A stretch of DNA of 64,000 nucleotides from Streptococcus suis (GTDB lineage Bacteria > Bacillota > Bacilli > Lactobacillales > Streptococcaceae): assembly GCF_019856455.1 (NCBI RefSeq), contig NZ_CP082205.1:1488001-1552000 (forward strand), read 5' to 3'. This document shows, in pieces, positions 46,101 to 53,328 of the stretch. The position numbers and the translations under genes were made by a program. Numbering within the stretch: position 1 is the stretch's first letter; each line of letters opens with the position of its first letter. Below the pieces are notes generated by a model. It saw only the letters and a program-made list of their open reading frames with translations. It was not told where the DNA came from and did not search any database.

Positions 46101-47044
46101 TTACTAGTAAATTGACGGTTATCATAACCAATACCTTGGAAATACGCAGCTACAGAACGTGAAGTGTATTGTTTATTCTTATAAGTCATTGAACCTTTTC
46201 CGGCATCAAAGGTTACAATCAACCATTTACTTTTCCCCTCTGGACTATACCAAGCTAGAAAAGCATTAACATTGGCATTTAGTGGCTCTACTTCTTCAAC
46301 CTCATAACCAACTACAGGGAAAAAATAAGTAGTAGTAACTGGCTGGTCTTTCTTTTTGTTGAAATCAAAACGATTACTATAGCCATAACCAATGTTCCAA
46401 TCAATAAAAACATCTCCATCGTTAGGTTTCATCGTTGGCCATCGCCAATTGGGGTCCTCTATCAATTGCCCCCAAGTAGTCCCTTCCTTAACCCAAAATC
46501 TCACTTCTAACTGAATAGGTCTACTATTAATAGATTGTTTAGTGGCATTCGGAAATTCTCCTGGCAAGTTATTGAACACATATGAACCATATTCAGGTTT
46601 TTGAAATGAAACAAGGACATACCCATTAGGAACTGGATCACTTTCCGATGTCGGAAATTTGATAATCGGTTCATCTACAGTTGGGTTAGTCGTACCATCT
46701 CCTTGTGTTCCAGTATTTGCTGAACGTGAGGTTCCTACTGGTTGGCTACTTGCTGAACCTGTATCACCTGCAGGCTGGACATTCGCAGTTGAGTTTGTTG
46801 TATTACCAGTCTGAACTCCTGAGCTATTGTTCCCTTGATTATCCGATTGCTGTTGCGTTGTTGAAGTTGTGCCATCGGAAGTTCCACCCCCATTGACTCC
46901 TGTTTCAGCGCCTACAATCGTTCCTGCACCAAGAACCAAGGTCGTACCTAACAGAACACTTGCAGCACCAATATGATATTTACGGATAGAGAAACGCTGG
47001 CGCGCTCCATACCAATCAAATGATTTCTTTTTCGAACGATTCAT
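37124..47044 (-). CDS. Giant LPXTG surface protein with about 30 DUF1542-like repeats
   Basis: A 3,306-residue sortase-anchored protein. It has a YSIRK-type signal (FSIRKYHIGAASVLLGTTLVLGAG, residues about 18-41) and a Ser/Thr/Gln/Asn-rich stretch to about 130. Two related N-terminal modules follow, starting at IKFP..PNGYV (about 131) and IKFP..PEGYV (about 585), each ending in TFVRWQT and LYLAHP. About 30 repeats of roughly 66 residues (KAAADDAKKAIDANDNLTDAEKQ... type) run from about 1,010 to 3,015, then a YPDG-containing segment, an Ig-like segment and LPNTG with a membrane anchor. The repeats look like three-helix stalks, so it is probably an adhesin. ATG 47044 has AAGGAG upstream; a homopolymer interrupts its promoter. 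Confidence 0.93.
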   Translation of the reverse strand: MNRSKKKSFDWYGARQRFSIRKYHIGAASVLLGTTLVLGAGTIVGAETGVNGGGTSDGTTSTTQQQSDNQGNNSSGVQTGNTTNSTANVQPAGDTGSASSQPVGTSRSANTGTQGDGTTNPTVDEPIIKFPTSESDPVPNGYVLVSFQKPEYGSYVFNNLPGEFPNATKQSINSRPIQLEVRFWVKEGTTWGQLIEDPNWRWPTMKPNDGDVFIDWNIGYGYSNRFDFNKKKDQPVTTTYFFPVVGYEVEEVEPLNANVNAFLAWYSPEGKSKWLIVTFDAGKGSMTYKNKQYTSRSVAAYFQGIGYDNRQFTSKVVSPTLANHTFVRWQTRDGVVLPKSGTITTETTYEALYLAHPQNQVAVFDSTKLTDSEKEQVKQKIYDANPDLSTGVPQVIKAIEISDTGEATVTFNDDTAVKVPSATLTNEDKATAKSNAKAEIEKDAMEKSAAINASTLTNEEKAAKLADVQDAKDRADIAIDKATTTEDLTKAISDGTAAIEAVSTTSTIKTKAKEALEEAYNTEKAEIENSVLTADEKAIKQADLSKAKENAIKAVDDATTDSAVEGALNNGKATIESTYTAVIKFPSSTSETAPEGYVTVTFNKSPWDKGLTLGNQSGNSVRIFVKNDVTWATLLSDPAWQWPTVNTNSGDIVVGWGSHTNYSASVAFVYDKMKDQVVRNTQLWPNVVYEVEDVHSTIDAYLKQYGADEQDKWLFVTFDAGQGATLKGTTNQSKSVAVYYQNIGYDNSLFTKKVVNGVLANHTFVRWQTADGKVLPTSGTITSTEVYNALYLAHPTDKTTVFDANKLTETEKDSLKQAINNANTDSANLIQSITVSDTGEAKVTYNDGTVVTVPASHLINEDKEPARNLAKEEIDKASKEKVAEINASALTDEEKAAKLTEVQEAKDQANNAIDNATTTEDLTKAISDGTAAIEAINTTTSAEKAAAKQTLEDAYNAKKDAITNSGLTAEEKDAKQAELDKAKEDAENAIDTATDNAGVDAALEAGKTAIAGIDTSTSPKKAAAKEELKAAAEDAKKAIDANDNLTDAEKQAAKDAVDAEVAKAEKAIDAATKADEVDAATLAGTKAIAADVLDAAKQDAKNKIAKDVEAANAAIESNPNLSEKEIADAKAAVADEAKKANDAIDAATTPEAVQEKEEEGTKAIAADVLDAAKLDAKNKIAKDLATVEAAIDANSNLSDGEKEVAKLAAQAKAAEAVANIEKATTPEAVQTLEDAAVKDLANIEIKAAYDDAVKAIEAADNLSTAAKTQALEDLKKARQAAEEAIKTASTADEVAKGALDGLKSIAKVEAKAAADDAKAAIAQNSNLTDAEKKVYTDAIDKALKDTETKIDAATDADTVDAETVLAQKDIAKQEVAAATADAVKGIEANTNLTDAEKDEYKATVTKAAETAEKAITDATTAADIQSKTFDATQDVAKEEVKADAADAIAGIKANDNLSDTAKKEAIAAIEEARNTTLENIENAKTAKEVDTATLDAEKANAKAEIKAAADDAKKAIDENANLPASDKNALKLAIDAEVAATNLEIDNAKTAEEIDAATLATEKSIAKAEVKAAAEDALQAIDENANLTDDEKAKAKADVYVELSKAEKAIDKATTADAIDNATLVGEKAFATAELEAAADDAKKAIDANTHLTDDQKQAAKDAVDAELAKAKEAVVAAKTADEVDAATLVGEKAVAKEEIKAAADDAKKAIDENANLTPDEKAAAKKAVDAEVAKANEAIDKAATADAVDTATLVGEKAVAKEELKAAADDAKKAIDENANLTPEEKAAAKKAVDDEVAKAEKAIDAATKADEVETATLAGEKAVAKEEVKAAAEDAKKAIDENANLPESEKTALKLAIDAEVAATNLEIDNAKTAEEIDAATLAGEKAVAKEEVKAAAEDALRAIDENANLTDDEKAAAKADVYVELSKAEKAIDKATTADAIDNATLVGEKAFAKEELEAAADDAKAAIDANDNLTPEEKAAAKAAVDAEVAKANDAIDAATTADEVDAATLAGEKAVAKEEVKAAADDAKKAIDANDNLTDAEKQAAKDAVDAEVAKANEAIDAATKADEVDAATLAGEKAVAKEEVKAAADDAKKAIDANDNLTDAEKQAAKDAVDAEVAKANEAIDAATKADEVETATLVGEKAVAKEELKAAAEDAKAAIDANDNLTPEEKAAAKEAVDAEVAKAEEAIDAATSAEEVDTATLAGEKAVAKEELKAAAEDAKKAIDANDNLTPEEKAAAKEAVDAEVAKANDAIDAATKADEVETATLVGEKAVAKEELKAAAEDAKAAIDANDNLTPEEKAAAKDSVDAEVAKANEAIDAATKADEVETATLAGEKAVAKEEVKAAAEDAKKAIDANDNLTDDEKAKAKADVYVELSKAEKAIDKATTADAIDNATLVGEKAFATAELEAAADDAKKAIDANTHLTDDQKQAAKDAVDAELAKAKEAVVAAKTADEVDAATLVGEKAVAKEEIKAAADDAKKAIDANDNLTDAEKQAAKDAVDSEVAKANDAIDAATKADEVGAATLAGEKAVAKEELKAAAEDAKKAIDANDNLTPEEKAAAKDAVDAEVAKANDAIDAATKADEVDAATLAGEKAVAKEELKAAAEDAKKAIDANDNLTDAEKQAAKDAVDAEVAKAEEAIDAATSAEEVDAATLAGEKAVAKEELKAAAEDAKAAIDANDNLTPEEKAAAKAAVDAEVAKANDAIDAATKADEVDTATLAGEKAVAKEELKAAAEDAKKAIEANDNLTDAEKQAAKDAVDSEVAKANEAIDAATKADEVDAATLAGEKAVAKEEVKAAADDAKKAIDANDNLTDAEKQAAKDAVDAEVAKANDAIDAATKADEVETATLAGEKAVAKEEVKAAADDAKKAIDANDNLTDAEKQAAKDAVDAEVAKANDAIDAATKADEVDAATLAGEKAVAKEELKAAVEDAKKAIDANPNLSDAEKQAAKDAVDASAAAANKAIDGSTSSVEVQAAKDKGNAAIAENVLDAAKQGAKNKLMEEADKAKAAIDANPNLTPEEKAAAKAEIDKAVEEAIIAINGAGTHHALGEIKLPLSALIKPVVTVTPVLDPNNLTEEEIARIKALLEENNTFPEGTEIIVSKDASVSIKYPDGSIDLILPAEIVKQADTTAPAITDDAKGNIVVAPTKEAVEFVVTYVDNNGKAQLVVVTKGADGKWTTTAKAVIVDPVTGQVIIPGSAIKPGTVVTAYSKDMAGNVSDLNSAEVEAVDANNPAAGVKVKSVTSTSNANKSTKKAKQLPNTGEKATSATSLGLAVLGMGLALFAAKRKKDEEEA
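38000..44000 (-). repeat. Intragenic tandem repeats of the surface protein (about 198-bp period)
   Basis: About 30 consecutive copies of a roughly 198-bp unit. Adjacent copies differ by scattered substitutions but many long identical tracts exist. One stretch of about 347 bp (39603-39949) recurs without visible change at 41943-42289, offset 2,340 bp, which points to a recent segmental duplication. Boundaries are approximate. Confidence 0.85.
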
Positions 47045-47138
47045 ATCGTCACTCCTTTTGAATAAATATTACCAGAGAAAAAAGAAGCGTTCAAAAAATC
47101 AGTTTTCCCTAGTTTCAAGTCACCAAGACTCTGAGTTA

Positions 47139-47172
47139 ATTATACCTCACCCCCCCCCCCCCCGATTTTCAA
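47139..47172 (-). promoter_or_regulatory. Promoter with a 14-base homopolymer in the spacer
   Basis: On the minus strand TTGAAA (47167-47172) and TATAAT (47139-47144) are separated by 22 bp. Fourteen of these are a G run (C run at 47150-47163 on the plus strand), flanked by ATC and TGAGG. A 17-bp spacer would need nine G. The transcript start would lie near 47132, giving an 87-nt leader. Slipped-strand changes in the run should change promoter strength. Confidence 0.75.
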
Positions 47173-47244
47173 GTATTTTAGTACATTCTTTGTACCGCAC
47201 GTTGTAAAGTCAAGTGCAACAAGTTCATTGATGACTAGAGTTCT

Positions 47245-47412
47245 AGAATCCAAGAAGAAGGTATCTATTTCGACATCACGATAAAAGCAAAATTACATGA
47301 ACTCCTTTATCTGCTTTTTAAACATCGCCATGTAGACAGACACTATACTGATGATACCGACCAAAAATTCCAAAAGCTCAAGGAATTGTTCCGATTATCA
47401 TTCACAAATTAA
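47245..47412 (+). pseudogene. Fragment of an AraC-type regulator (uncertain)
   Basis: A 55-codon frame with no start codon reads RIQEEGIYFDITIKAKLHELLYLLFKHRHVDRHY...KELFRLSFTN then stop. The ..KAKLHELLYLLFKH.. piece resembles the linker before the DNA-binding domain of AraC-family regulators. Nothing before or after continues it, so it is a gene remnant at best. Confidence 0.35.
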
Positions 47413-47751
47413 TTGCAACTCACTTTAGAGATTAGTAATTTTAATACTCATTTAAAATCAAAAGTAGCTATCTACTAATCAAATTGTATATAGAGAATTT
47501 CAATTTTGAAGTTGTCGAAAAGAGAATGGCTAGTCAAAATCTATGATTTCCAATCTGAGCTTAGATATTGAAATTTTACACATAGAAATTGACCTCAATA
47601 TGCTATTTTTGATTTTTAATGAGTATTAGATATGTCCTGTTTTTAATTCACTCGACTATCCAATCCACGGATTTTCATAATATTTTTTCTTTTATCCTTT
47701 CAAACGTTGATTTCATGCAGTTTCTAGCACCTTGTATTTAGTTGATTTTGT
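47413..47751. other. AT-rich non-coding stretch
   Basis: About 340 bp between the AraC-like fragment and the relic integrase. I see no gene, terminator or clear repeat here, apart from a partial duplication of TTTTTAATGAGTATTA-like sequence (near 47440-47455 reversed and 47610-47630). Confidence 0.5.
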
Positions 47752-47777
47752 AATTTGTTCACCTTTTTGTTCACCCT
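47752..47777. repeat. Direct repeat, left copy (relic att or arm site)
   Basis: A 26-bp sequence containing TTTGTTCACC then TTTTTGTTCACCCT. It is identical to 49586-49611. It lies at the 3' end of the truncated integrase and itself contains two GTTCACC half-repeats. Confidence 0.8.
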
Positions 47778-48429
47778 AAAGACTATTCATGGCTTTTTCG
47801 TAATATAAAACCGCTTCTTTTTCCTTGTCTTTGGATAGGTGACCATATGTATCTAAAGTCATAGCGATATTGGAATGACCGATCCTATATTGTAATTCCT
47901 TATAAGTGATACCAGCGTTCAACAGTAAACTAGCGTGGGTATGGCGGAATGCGTGACAAGTAAAACGAGGAATACCCAAAGCCTTACACCGACAATTTAT
48001 AACTTCTTGTAGTGAAACCCGTGGGAGGTATTCCCTTAAAGTTGTCGCAAAGACAACACCAGGAGCACACGCGCCAACCTCAAGAAACATCAAGCGTTGA
48101 CGATTTTGATATTGTTTCAGCAAGAGAACTGTTTTTTTGTCTATGCTGATAATACGGGTACCCGCCTTTGTCTTTGTTGTCCCGATAATGTGTAGTTCCA
48201 TGCTATAGGTTTTACTGATTGATATTGTACCAGCTTCTAGGTCAATATCAGACAATTCAAGGGCAGACAATTCACCAATACGACAACCAGTGGCAAGTAA
48301 TAACTTAAAAATAACATATTGGTAATACTTGGTAAAGTTCCTACTTGCTAATTGTTCAGCATAATCGAGAAACTGTTTTAAGTGTTCAGGTTCGATAAAC
48401 CTGACCGCCTGACGACCCGAAGCACGCAA
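47776..48429 (-). pseudogene. Truncated tyrosine integrase (catalytic domain only)
   Basis: A 217-residue remnant of a phage or ICE integrase. It keeps the catalytic residues: Arg in ATGCRIGEL (near 50), HAFRHTHASL, IGHSNIAMT and the nucleophile in LDTYGHL. It has lost the arm-binding and most of the core-binding domains, about 150 residues. The open frame begins at the junction with an ArpU-like fragment on the other strand, showing an internal deletion of a former mobile element. Confidence 0.8.
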
Positions 48430-48687
48430 GAAGATAGATTACTGAACGCTATCGCAGTAAGTCAGGAAGTGGATGAAATAGAGCGAGCTATCTCAAACTT
48501 GGATAAGTTATATAGTGACATACTGACAGAGAAGTATATCAAGCGACAGAAAGCAGGTTTGGCACTCTATGAAAGTTTTTACATGGGAAAGTCTATGTTT
48601 TACGAAGCATTACAAACAGCTTTGTTAGACTTTGCTTGTATATTTAAGAATGGGGAACTATTGCAGTATAAAGACGGACAGGGCTAA
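48430..48687 (+). pseudogene. ArpU-like late regulator fragment
   Basis: The C-terminal part of an ArpU-family phage regulator: NAIAVSQEVDEIERAISNLD, KLYSDILTEKYIKRQKAGLALYESFYMGKSMFYEALQTALLDFACIF. Its N-terminus is missing and the frame is fused to sequence antisense to the truncated integrase. It proves that the relic island derives from a phage-like element. Confidence 0.65.
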
Positions 48688-48801
48688 TATTCGCAAAATA
48701 CCCCCAATTTTTTAATCGGGGGTGGGTTTGTTCGTGATTCCACAACGCCGGCCCTTTCCGTGCACAATTTTCCCTTTTTGAAGTTTTTAAGATAAAAGAA
48801 T

Positions 48802-48830
48802 TTGACAAATGCGCATAATGTGTATATAAT
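48802..48830 (+). promoter_or_regulatory. hicAB promoter
   Basis: TTGACA (48802-48807) and TATAAT (48825-48830) with a 17-bp spacer, followed by AAGGAGG and the hicA ATG at 48856. A consensus promoter on an otherwise decayed island implies the toxin-antitoxin pair is expressed. Confidence 0.85.
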
Positions 48831-48855
48831 AAATAATGTAAGGAGGTAGAGCGCT

Positions 48856-49047
48856 ATGCCACTTACTGGAAAAGAAATGGCAAAACTTGCAGAGGCTAAC
48901 GGGTGGAAAGAAATCCGAGTCAATGGAAGTCACCACCATTTCAAAAAAGAAGGATTTTCAAAAATAGTCACAATCCCAGTTCATGGAAACAAGGACTTGG
49001 GCAAAGGGCTAGAAAAGAAAATCCTGAGAGATTTGGGGCTACTTTGA
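48856..49047 (+). CDS. hicA: HicA toxin (mRNA interferase)
   Basis: A 63-residue double-stranded-RNA-binding-fold toxin that cleaves mRNA. MPLTGKEMAKLAEANGWKEIRVNGSHHHF has the conserved GSHHHF with the catalytic histidine (near 26-28), and IPVHGNKDLGKGLEKKILRDLGL is the family C-terminus. AAGGAGG lies 8 nt before the ATG. The antitoxin follows at 35 nt, so the pair appears intact. Confidence 0.93.
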   Translation: MPLTGKEMAKLAEANGWKEIRVNGSHHHFKKEGFSKIVTIPVHGNKDLGKGLEKKILRDLGLL

Positions 49048-49082
49048 AATGCCCCTCCTTTTTCGCTTTTGGAGGTAGAAAC

Positions 49083-49460
49083 ATGTTAAAATCTTACCCA
49101 GCTATTTTTCATAAAGATGAACAAGGTTATTGGGTGGAGTTCCCAGAGTTTAGTGGTGGTACTCAAGGGGATAACCTTGAGGAAGCTATGTACAATGCCC
49201 GTGATTTTTTAGAAAGCTCTATTGCCCTTTATATTGATGAGGGGATGGAGTTACCAAAAGTAAGCGATATAAAGGAGTTAAGCGCTCCTGATGGCTTTGT
49301 TTCAATGATACAAGCTGATCCAACACCGTATATTAAGAATAATAAAGCAATTAGAAAGAATGTGACAGTGCCTGAATGGTTAACAAAATTGGCAGACCGT
49401 GAGGGTTTGAACTATTCGGAAATTTTAACAACGGCTTTAGAAACACGATTACAAGTGTAA
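49083..49460 (+). CDS. hicB: HicB antitoxin
   Basis: A 125-residue antitoxin. The N-terminal partial-RNase-H-like domain (SYPAIFHKDEQGYWVEFPEF..GDNLEEAMYNARDFLESSI, residues 4-60) binds HicA. The C-terminal part (NVTVPEWLTKLADREGLNYSEILTTALETRL) is a ribbon-helix-helix DNA-binding domain, so it should autoregulate the hicAB promoter. Ribosome site GGAGGT precedes the ATG at 49083. Confidence 0.93.
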   Translation: MLKSYPAIFHKDEQGYWVEFPEFSGGTQGDNLEEAMYNARDFLESSIALYIDEGMELPKVSDIKELSAPDGFVSMIQADPTPYIKNNKAIRKNVTVPEWLTKLADREGLNYSEILTTALETRLQV

Positions 49461-49548
49461 ACATGATATAATACACTTACCAGCAATCAAAAAAAGCGCA
49501 TCAATTCGATACGCTAGTTACTTGCCTGCTAAACTCATAAAATTTTTG

Positions 49549-49577
49549 AGGTTATCGCCCTTTGATAACCTTTTTTT
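49549..49577 (+). terminator. hicAB terminator
   Basis: AGGTTATC and GATAACCT pair around GCCCTTT and are followed by TTTTTTT. Confidence 0.85.
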
Positions 49578-49585
49578 CATTGTAA

Positions 49586-49611
49586 AATTTGTTCACCTTT
49601 TTGTTCACCCT
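49586..49611. repeat. Direct repeat, right copy (relic att or arm site)
   Basis: Identical over 26 bp to 47752-47777, so the two copies bracket the truncated integrase, ArpU fragment and hicAB, 1.86 kb in all. Confidence 0.8.
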
Positions 49612-49692
49612 GAGGGGGAACATAAGGAAATATAAAGAGATACGATTTTTTAAAAAACCAGTAATACTCAACAAAAATCAAAATCAAACCAA

Positions 49693-50190
49693 TCAAGTGT
49701 TTTTTAACCATCGTCTACTAACAATTGGTTTTAAAATAGACCAATCTAACTCTCGTATCACTTCTTGAAGCTTGTTTATCACATCATCTAGTGTTTTAAA
49801 AGCTTTATTCTTAAACCCTCTCTTTCGAATCTCAGCCCAAACTTGTTCAATTGGATTCATTTCAGGAGTATAGGGAGGAATAAACTCAAAACCAATATTA
49901 TGTGGTTTCTCTAAGGTACTTGATTTATGCCAAACGGCATTGTCCATCACTAATAAAATATAATCGTCAGGATAAGCTTCAGATAGTTGTTTGAGAAAAA
50001 CATTCATCCAATCTGTATTGCAACCCCCAGCGATAATGAAGAAGGACTCTCCTGTATGGGCATCAATAGCACCATAGCAATAGCGATACTCACGAATATA
50101 GTGGCTATGTACATGCGGTCTCACCCCTTTTGGTGCCCAGGCCTTTCCAATTTTACTAATCCGACCGAAACCCGCCTCATCTTGATACAT
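49693..50190 (-). CDS. IS630-family transposase, C-terminal DDE part
   Basis: The 165-residue catalytic half. The DDE triad is visible in MYQDEAGFGRI (first Asp), LLVMDNAVWHKS (second Asp) and PPYTPEMNPIEQVWAEIRKRGF (Glu). It continues the upstream frame after a shift: the bridging residues KNSRRYHKVRL lie in this frame just before the ATG. The full enzyme needs a programmed frameshift, common in this IS group, or the gene is broken. Confidence 0.85.
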   Translation of the reverse strand: MYQDEAGFGRISKIGKAWAPKGVRPHVHSHYIREYRYCYGAIDAHTGESFFIIAGGCNTDWMNVFLKQLSEAYPDDYILLVMDNAVWHKSSTLEKPHNIGFEFIPPYTPEMNPIEQVWAEIRKRGFKNKAFKTLDDVINKLQEVIRELDWSILKPIVSRRWLKNT

Positions 50191-50215
50191 TAGTCTGACT
50201 TTATGATAGCGACGA

Positions 50216-50728
50216 CTATTCTTGAAGCGCTTTCCTATTTTCGTGAATGAAGATTTTATTTTTAGACGCTAGAATCGTTTCGGCGTCTGCTTTTTTAGGG
50301 TGTTCTGGTCTTGGCGTCACTTTGCGCCAACCATGGCGTTTCAGAAGGGCATAGAATCCTTCCTTGGTCGTAGGGTGTCCAACCCGTTTCTGATAAGTTT
50401 CGTAGAGAGAGTTTATGGTCACAAATTCGCCATTTAGTGAAGCTGTTAACTGTTCTTTTAGAAATGCTTCCTCTTCTTGAAGGGTTAAATATTGACGGTT
50501 CCGTCCACCTCGCGTTTCTCTTACTAGAGCTGAAATCCCACCAAGCTCATACTTGCCTTGTAAGGACCAGATTGTATACTTTGAATAGCCGATAAGGTTA
50601 GTGATTTCCTTATAACTAAGCCCTTCTGCTCTGAATAGGATTACTTGAAGTCGTCTATGAAATGGGGAATAGGTTTTATCTTTCAAATAAGTTTTTAATT
50701 CGTTTGTTTGTTCGATAGTAAGTTTCAT
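50216..50728 (-). CDS. IS630-family transposase, N-terminal helix-turn-helix part
   Basis: 170 residues with a winged or homeodomain-like HTH (GLSYKEITNLIGYSKYTIWSLQGKYELGGISALV, residues about 34-67) and a second HTH (VTINSLYETYQKRVGHPTTKEGFYALLKRHGWRK). It ends at TAG 26 nt before the next frame's ATG, which is +1 relative to this frame. Confidence 0.85.
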   Translation of the reverse strand: MKLTIEQTNELKTYLKDKTYSPFHRRLQVILFRAEGLSYKEITNLIGYSKYTIWSLQGKYELGGISALVRETRGGRNRQYLTLQEEEAFLKEQLTASLNGEFVTINSLYETYQKRVGHPTTKEGFYALLKRHGWRKVTPRPEHPKKADAETILASKNKIFIHENRKALQE

Positions 50729-50854
50729 AAATCTATTATACGTTAGTTTTTGTTTTTTGAACAGTATAAAATCACGAGTTTGGGAGTTATAACACTCTCA
50801 AACGTTAGTCAAATTTCAATTCCACAACAACTCATACTTTCAAAGTCAGAACAC

Positions 50855-50881
50855 AAAAAATGACCCCGCAAGGTCATTTTT
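50855..50881 (-). terminator. Terminator of the phosphorylase gene
   Basis: AAATGACC-TTGCG-GGTCATTT followed by TTTG on the minus strand, immediately after the malP stop. Confidence 0.85.
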
Positions 50882-50886
50882 AGTTT

Positions 50887-53154
50887 CTATTTCGCTTCCA
50901 AATGCCAAATATCTTCATTGTACTGTTGAATCGTACGGTCTGACGAGAAGAAACCAGCCTTGGCAATGTTGACGATAACCTTTTCCAACCAGCTGTCGCG
51001 ATCTTCGTAGTCTGCTAACATCTGCTCTTTAGTCGAGATATAATCTTCCAAGTCAAGCAAGGTCATGAAGTGGTCATTGTGCTTGAGGTTATCCTGTAAG
51101 CGCCAGAGGCGTTCATCAATACCACCAGCATGACGAATGGTGTCAGAAGTGATGAAATCAATCAATGGACGGATAGCTTCACGTTCGTAGAAGGCATATG
51201 GATGGTAGGTTCCATTTGCATAGTGGTCAATAACAGTTTGGCTATCCTGACCAAAAATGTATATGTTCTCATCTCCCACCAACTCATGAATTTCCACGTT
51301 AGCACCGTCATCTGTACCAATAGTCAAGGCGCCGTTGAGCATGAATTTCATGTTACCAGTACCAGAAGCTTCTTTAGATGCAAGAGAAATTTGCTCTGAA
51401 ATGTCTGCCGCTGGGATGATGAAGCTGGCTTCCGTTACGTTGTAGTTTTCAATCATAACTAACTGCAAATGTGGTGCCACTTCTGGATCATTTTTAATAA
51501 CCTGTGACAAGACCAAAATCAGATGAATGATGTCTTGTGCTGTAGTATAAGCTGGTGCCGCTTTTCCACCAAAGAAGACAGTCAATGGACGCACAGGGAT
51601 ATTCCCAGCCTTGATGTCCAAATACTTGTGAATGACATAAAGAACATTCATTTGTTGACGCTTGTACTCGTGCATACGCTTAATTTGCACGTCAAAGATG
51701 GACTCTGGATTAACTTCAACACCTTGAGTTTTAGCAATATGACGTTGTAATTTACGCTTATTGTGCTGCTTGTTTTTATCCAACCAAGATTTCAGTTCAT
51801 TGTCATTCTTGTATTCTAAAAGTTTTTCCAACTCGCTAGCATCGTGATGATAGCCATGTCCAAGTAGACCGTCCAGGTAGCTTGCCAAACTTGGATTAGC
51901 ATGCATGAGCCAGCGACGGAAGGTGATGCCGTTTGTCTTGTTGTTAAACTTCTCAGGGTAAAGCTCGTAGAAGGCTTTCAACTCAGATGTTTTCAAAATC
52001 TCGGTATGGAGTGCCGCCACCCCATTGATAGAATAACCATAATGAATATCCATGTGTGCCATGTGAACACGGCCATGTTCATCGATGATATTGACAGCAG
52101 GATCATCCTTCACTTCTTTGGCACGACGATCCAATTCTACGATGAACGGTACCAAGTGAGGCACTACACGATTCAAGAAGTCAAGCGGCCATTTTTCAAG
52201 AGCCTCTGACAAGATGGTATGGTTGGTATAAGCAGTCATTTTCTTGACAATTTCGATTGCTTCATCAAATGAAATGCCACAAAGTTCCAACAAACGAATC
52301 AATTCTGGAATAACAAGTGATGGGTGAGTATCGTTGATTTGAACAACAGCATAATCAGGCAGGTCATGTAAGTTTGACCCCTTAGCAACTGCTTCGTCAA
52401 TCAATAGTTGCGCAGCGTTAGACACCATGAAATATTGCTGGAAGATACGCAGAACTTTACCTTCATCGGTCGAATCATCTGGATAAAGGAAGAGGGTTAA
52501 GTTACGGAAAATGTCTTCTTTGTCAAACTCGATACCATCGTAGATGATATTATCATCAACTGAACCAAGGTCAAACAAGCGAAGACGATTCTTGCGTTCC
52601 ATTTTATAACCAGGTACATCGATGTCATACAACTTAGATGTCAAGATAAAGTTAGCAAATGGCACTTGGTAAGAAATCGGTGACTCAGTCAGCCATGAAC
52701 GTGGTGTAATCCACTCGTTTGGCACAGCAGACTGCTGATGGTATTCGAATAATTGTCTAAACAGTCCAAAGTGATAATTCAAGCCGACCCCATCACCGTT
52801 AAGACCTAGACTAGCAATTGAATCAAGGAAGCAGGCAGCCAAACGACCCAAACCACCGTTACCAAGAGATGGCTCCAACTCAACATCTTCAATAGCAATC
52901 AAATCCTTGCCTGCAGCAGCTAACTGGCTCTTCACCTCGTCATAGACACCTAAGTTAATCAGGTTGTTGGACAAGAGCTTACCAATCAAGAACTCTGCTG
53001 AAATATAGTAAACCTTTTTCTTCTGATCATTAGTATATTTGGCTTCACTTTGCTGTTTTGTAAAAGCAAGTAAGGCGTAGTAGAGCTCTTGGTCTGTACA
53101 ATCTTCAATGCGTTTGGCATACATAGATTGAACAAAATTTTGTAAATTTATCAT
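50887..53154 (-). CDS. malP: Maltodextrin/glycogen phosphorylase
   Basis: It releases glucose-1-phosphate from alpha-1,4-glucans. The 755-residue protein matches streptococcal MalP length. [22 protein letters not shown] (near 95), [15 protein letters not shown] and the PLP-lysine segment [28 protein letters not shown] (near 590-617) are all present, so it looks active. A cre-like site overlaps the likely transcript start. The usual 4-alpha-glucanotransferase partner is not adjacent; the IS element and relic island lie downstream. Confidence 0.95.
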   Translation of the reverse strand: MINLQNFVQSMYAKRIEDCTDQELYYALLAFTKQQSEAKYTNDQKKKVYYISAEFLIGKLLSNNLINLGVYDEVKSQLAAAGKDLIAIEDVELEPSLGNGGLGRLAACFLDSIASLGLNGDGVGLNYHFGLFRQLFEYHQQSAVPNEWITPRSWLTESPISYQVPFANFILTSKLYDIDVPGYKMERKNRLRLFDLGSVDDNIIYDGIEFDKEDIFRNLTLFLYPDDSTDEGKVLRIFQQYFMVSNAAQLLIDEAVAKGSNLHDLPDYAVVQINDTHPSLVIPELIRLLELCGISFDEAIEIVKKMTAYTNHTILSEALEKWPLDFLNRVVPHLVPFIVELDRRAKEVKDDPAVNIIDEHGRVHMAHMDIHYGYSINGVAALHTEILKTSELKAFYELYPEKFNNKTNGITFRRWLMHANPSLASYLDGLLGHGYHHDASELEKLLEYKNDNELKSWLDKNKQHNKRKLQRHIAKTQGVEVNPESIFDVQIKRMHEYKRQQMNVLYVIHKYLDIKAGNIPVRPLTVFFGGKAAPAYTTAQDIIHLILVLSQVIKNDPEVAPHLQLVMIENYNVTEASFIIPAADISEQISLASKEASGTGNMKFMLNGALTIGTDDGANVEIHELVGDENIYIFGQDSQTVIDHYANGTYHPYAFYEREAIRPLIDFITSDTIRHAGGIDERLWRLQDNLKHNDHFMTLLDLEDYISTKEQMLADYEDRDSWLEKVIVNIAKAGFFSSDRTIQQYNEDIWHLEAK

Positions 53155-53207
53155 AAGGTTTCTCCTGTATATATTGATGTAATCATTCAGAAAGATTTCG
53201 TTCTTTC

Positions 53208-53231
53208 TTTGTAAACGTTTTCTAAATTATA
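53208..53231 (-). promoter_or_regulatory. malP -10 box and cre-like operator
   Basis: On the minus strand TATAAT (53226-53231) is followed at once by AGAAAACGTTTACAAA (53208-53223), a good match to the CcpA cre consensus and also to LacI-family MalR-type operators with a central ACGTTT. Binding there would overlap the start of transcription and repress malP in glucose. Confidence 0.75.
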
Positions 53232-53245
53232 CCCTATTTATAAAA

Positions 53246-53290
53246 AAAGACAAGCCAACTTCCGTACAAATCGAAATTGGTTCGTCTTTT
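53246..53290 (-). terminator. Terminator of the deoB-deoD gene group
   Basis: A long imperfect minus-strand stem (AAAGACGAACCAA... paired with ...TTGGCTTGTCTTT) followed by TTTTTA, downstream of deoD. Confidence 0.7.
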
Positions 53291-53328
53291 AAACGATTGC
53301 AGGTTACTACAATCAGAATTATTCTTAA

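Larger units (their letters stand above)
49665..50766 (-). mobile_element. IS630-family insertion sequence
   Basis: About 1.1 kb with two consecutive transposase frames. The ends begin TACT and show loosely similar A-rich inverted termini (TACTCAACAAAAATCAAAA on the left; TACTGTTCAAAAAACAAAAA on the right, reverse strand). Exact ends are uncertain. It separates the relic island from malP. Confidence 0.75.
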
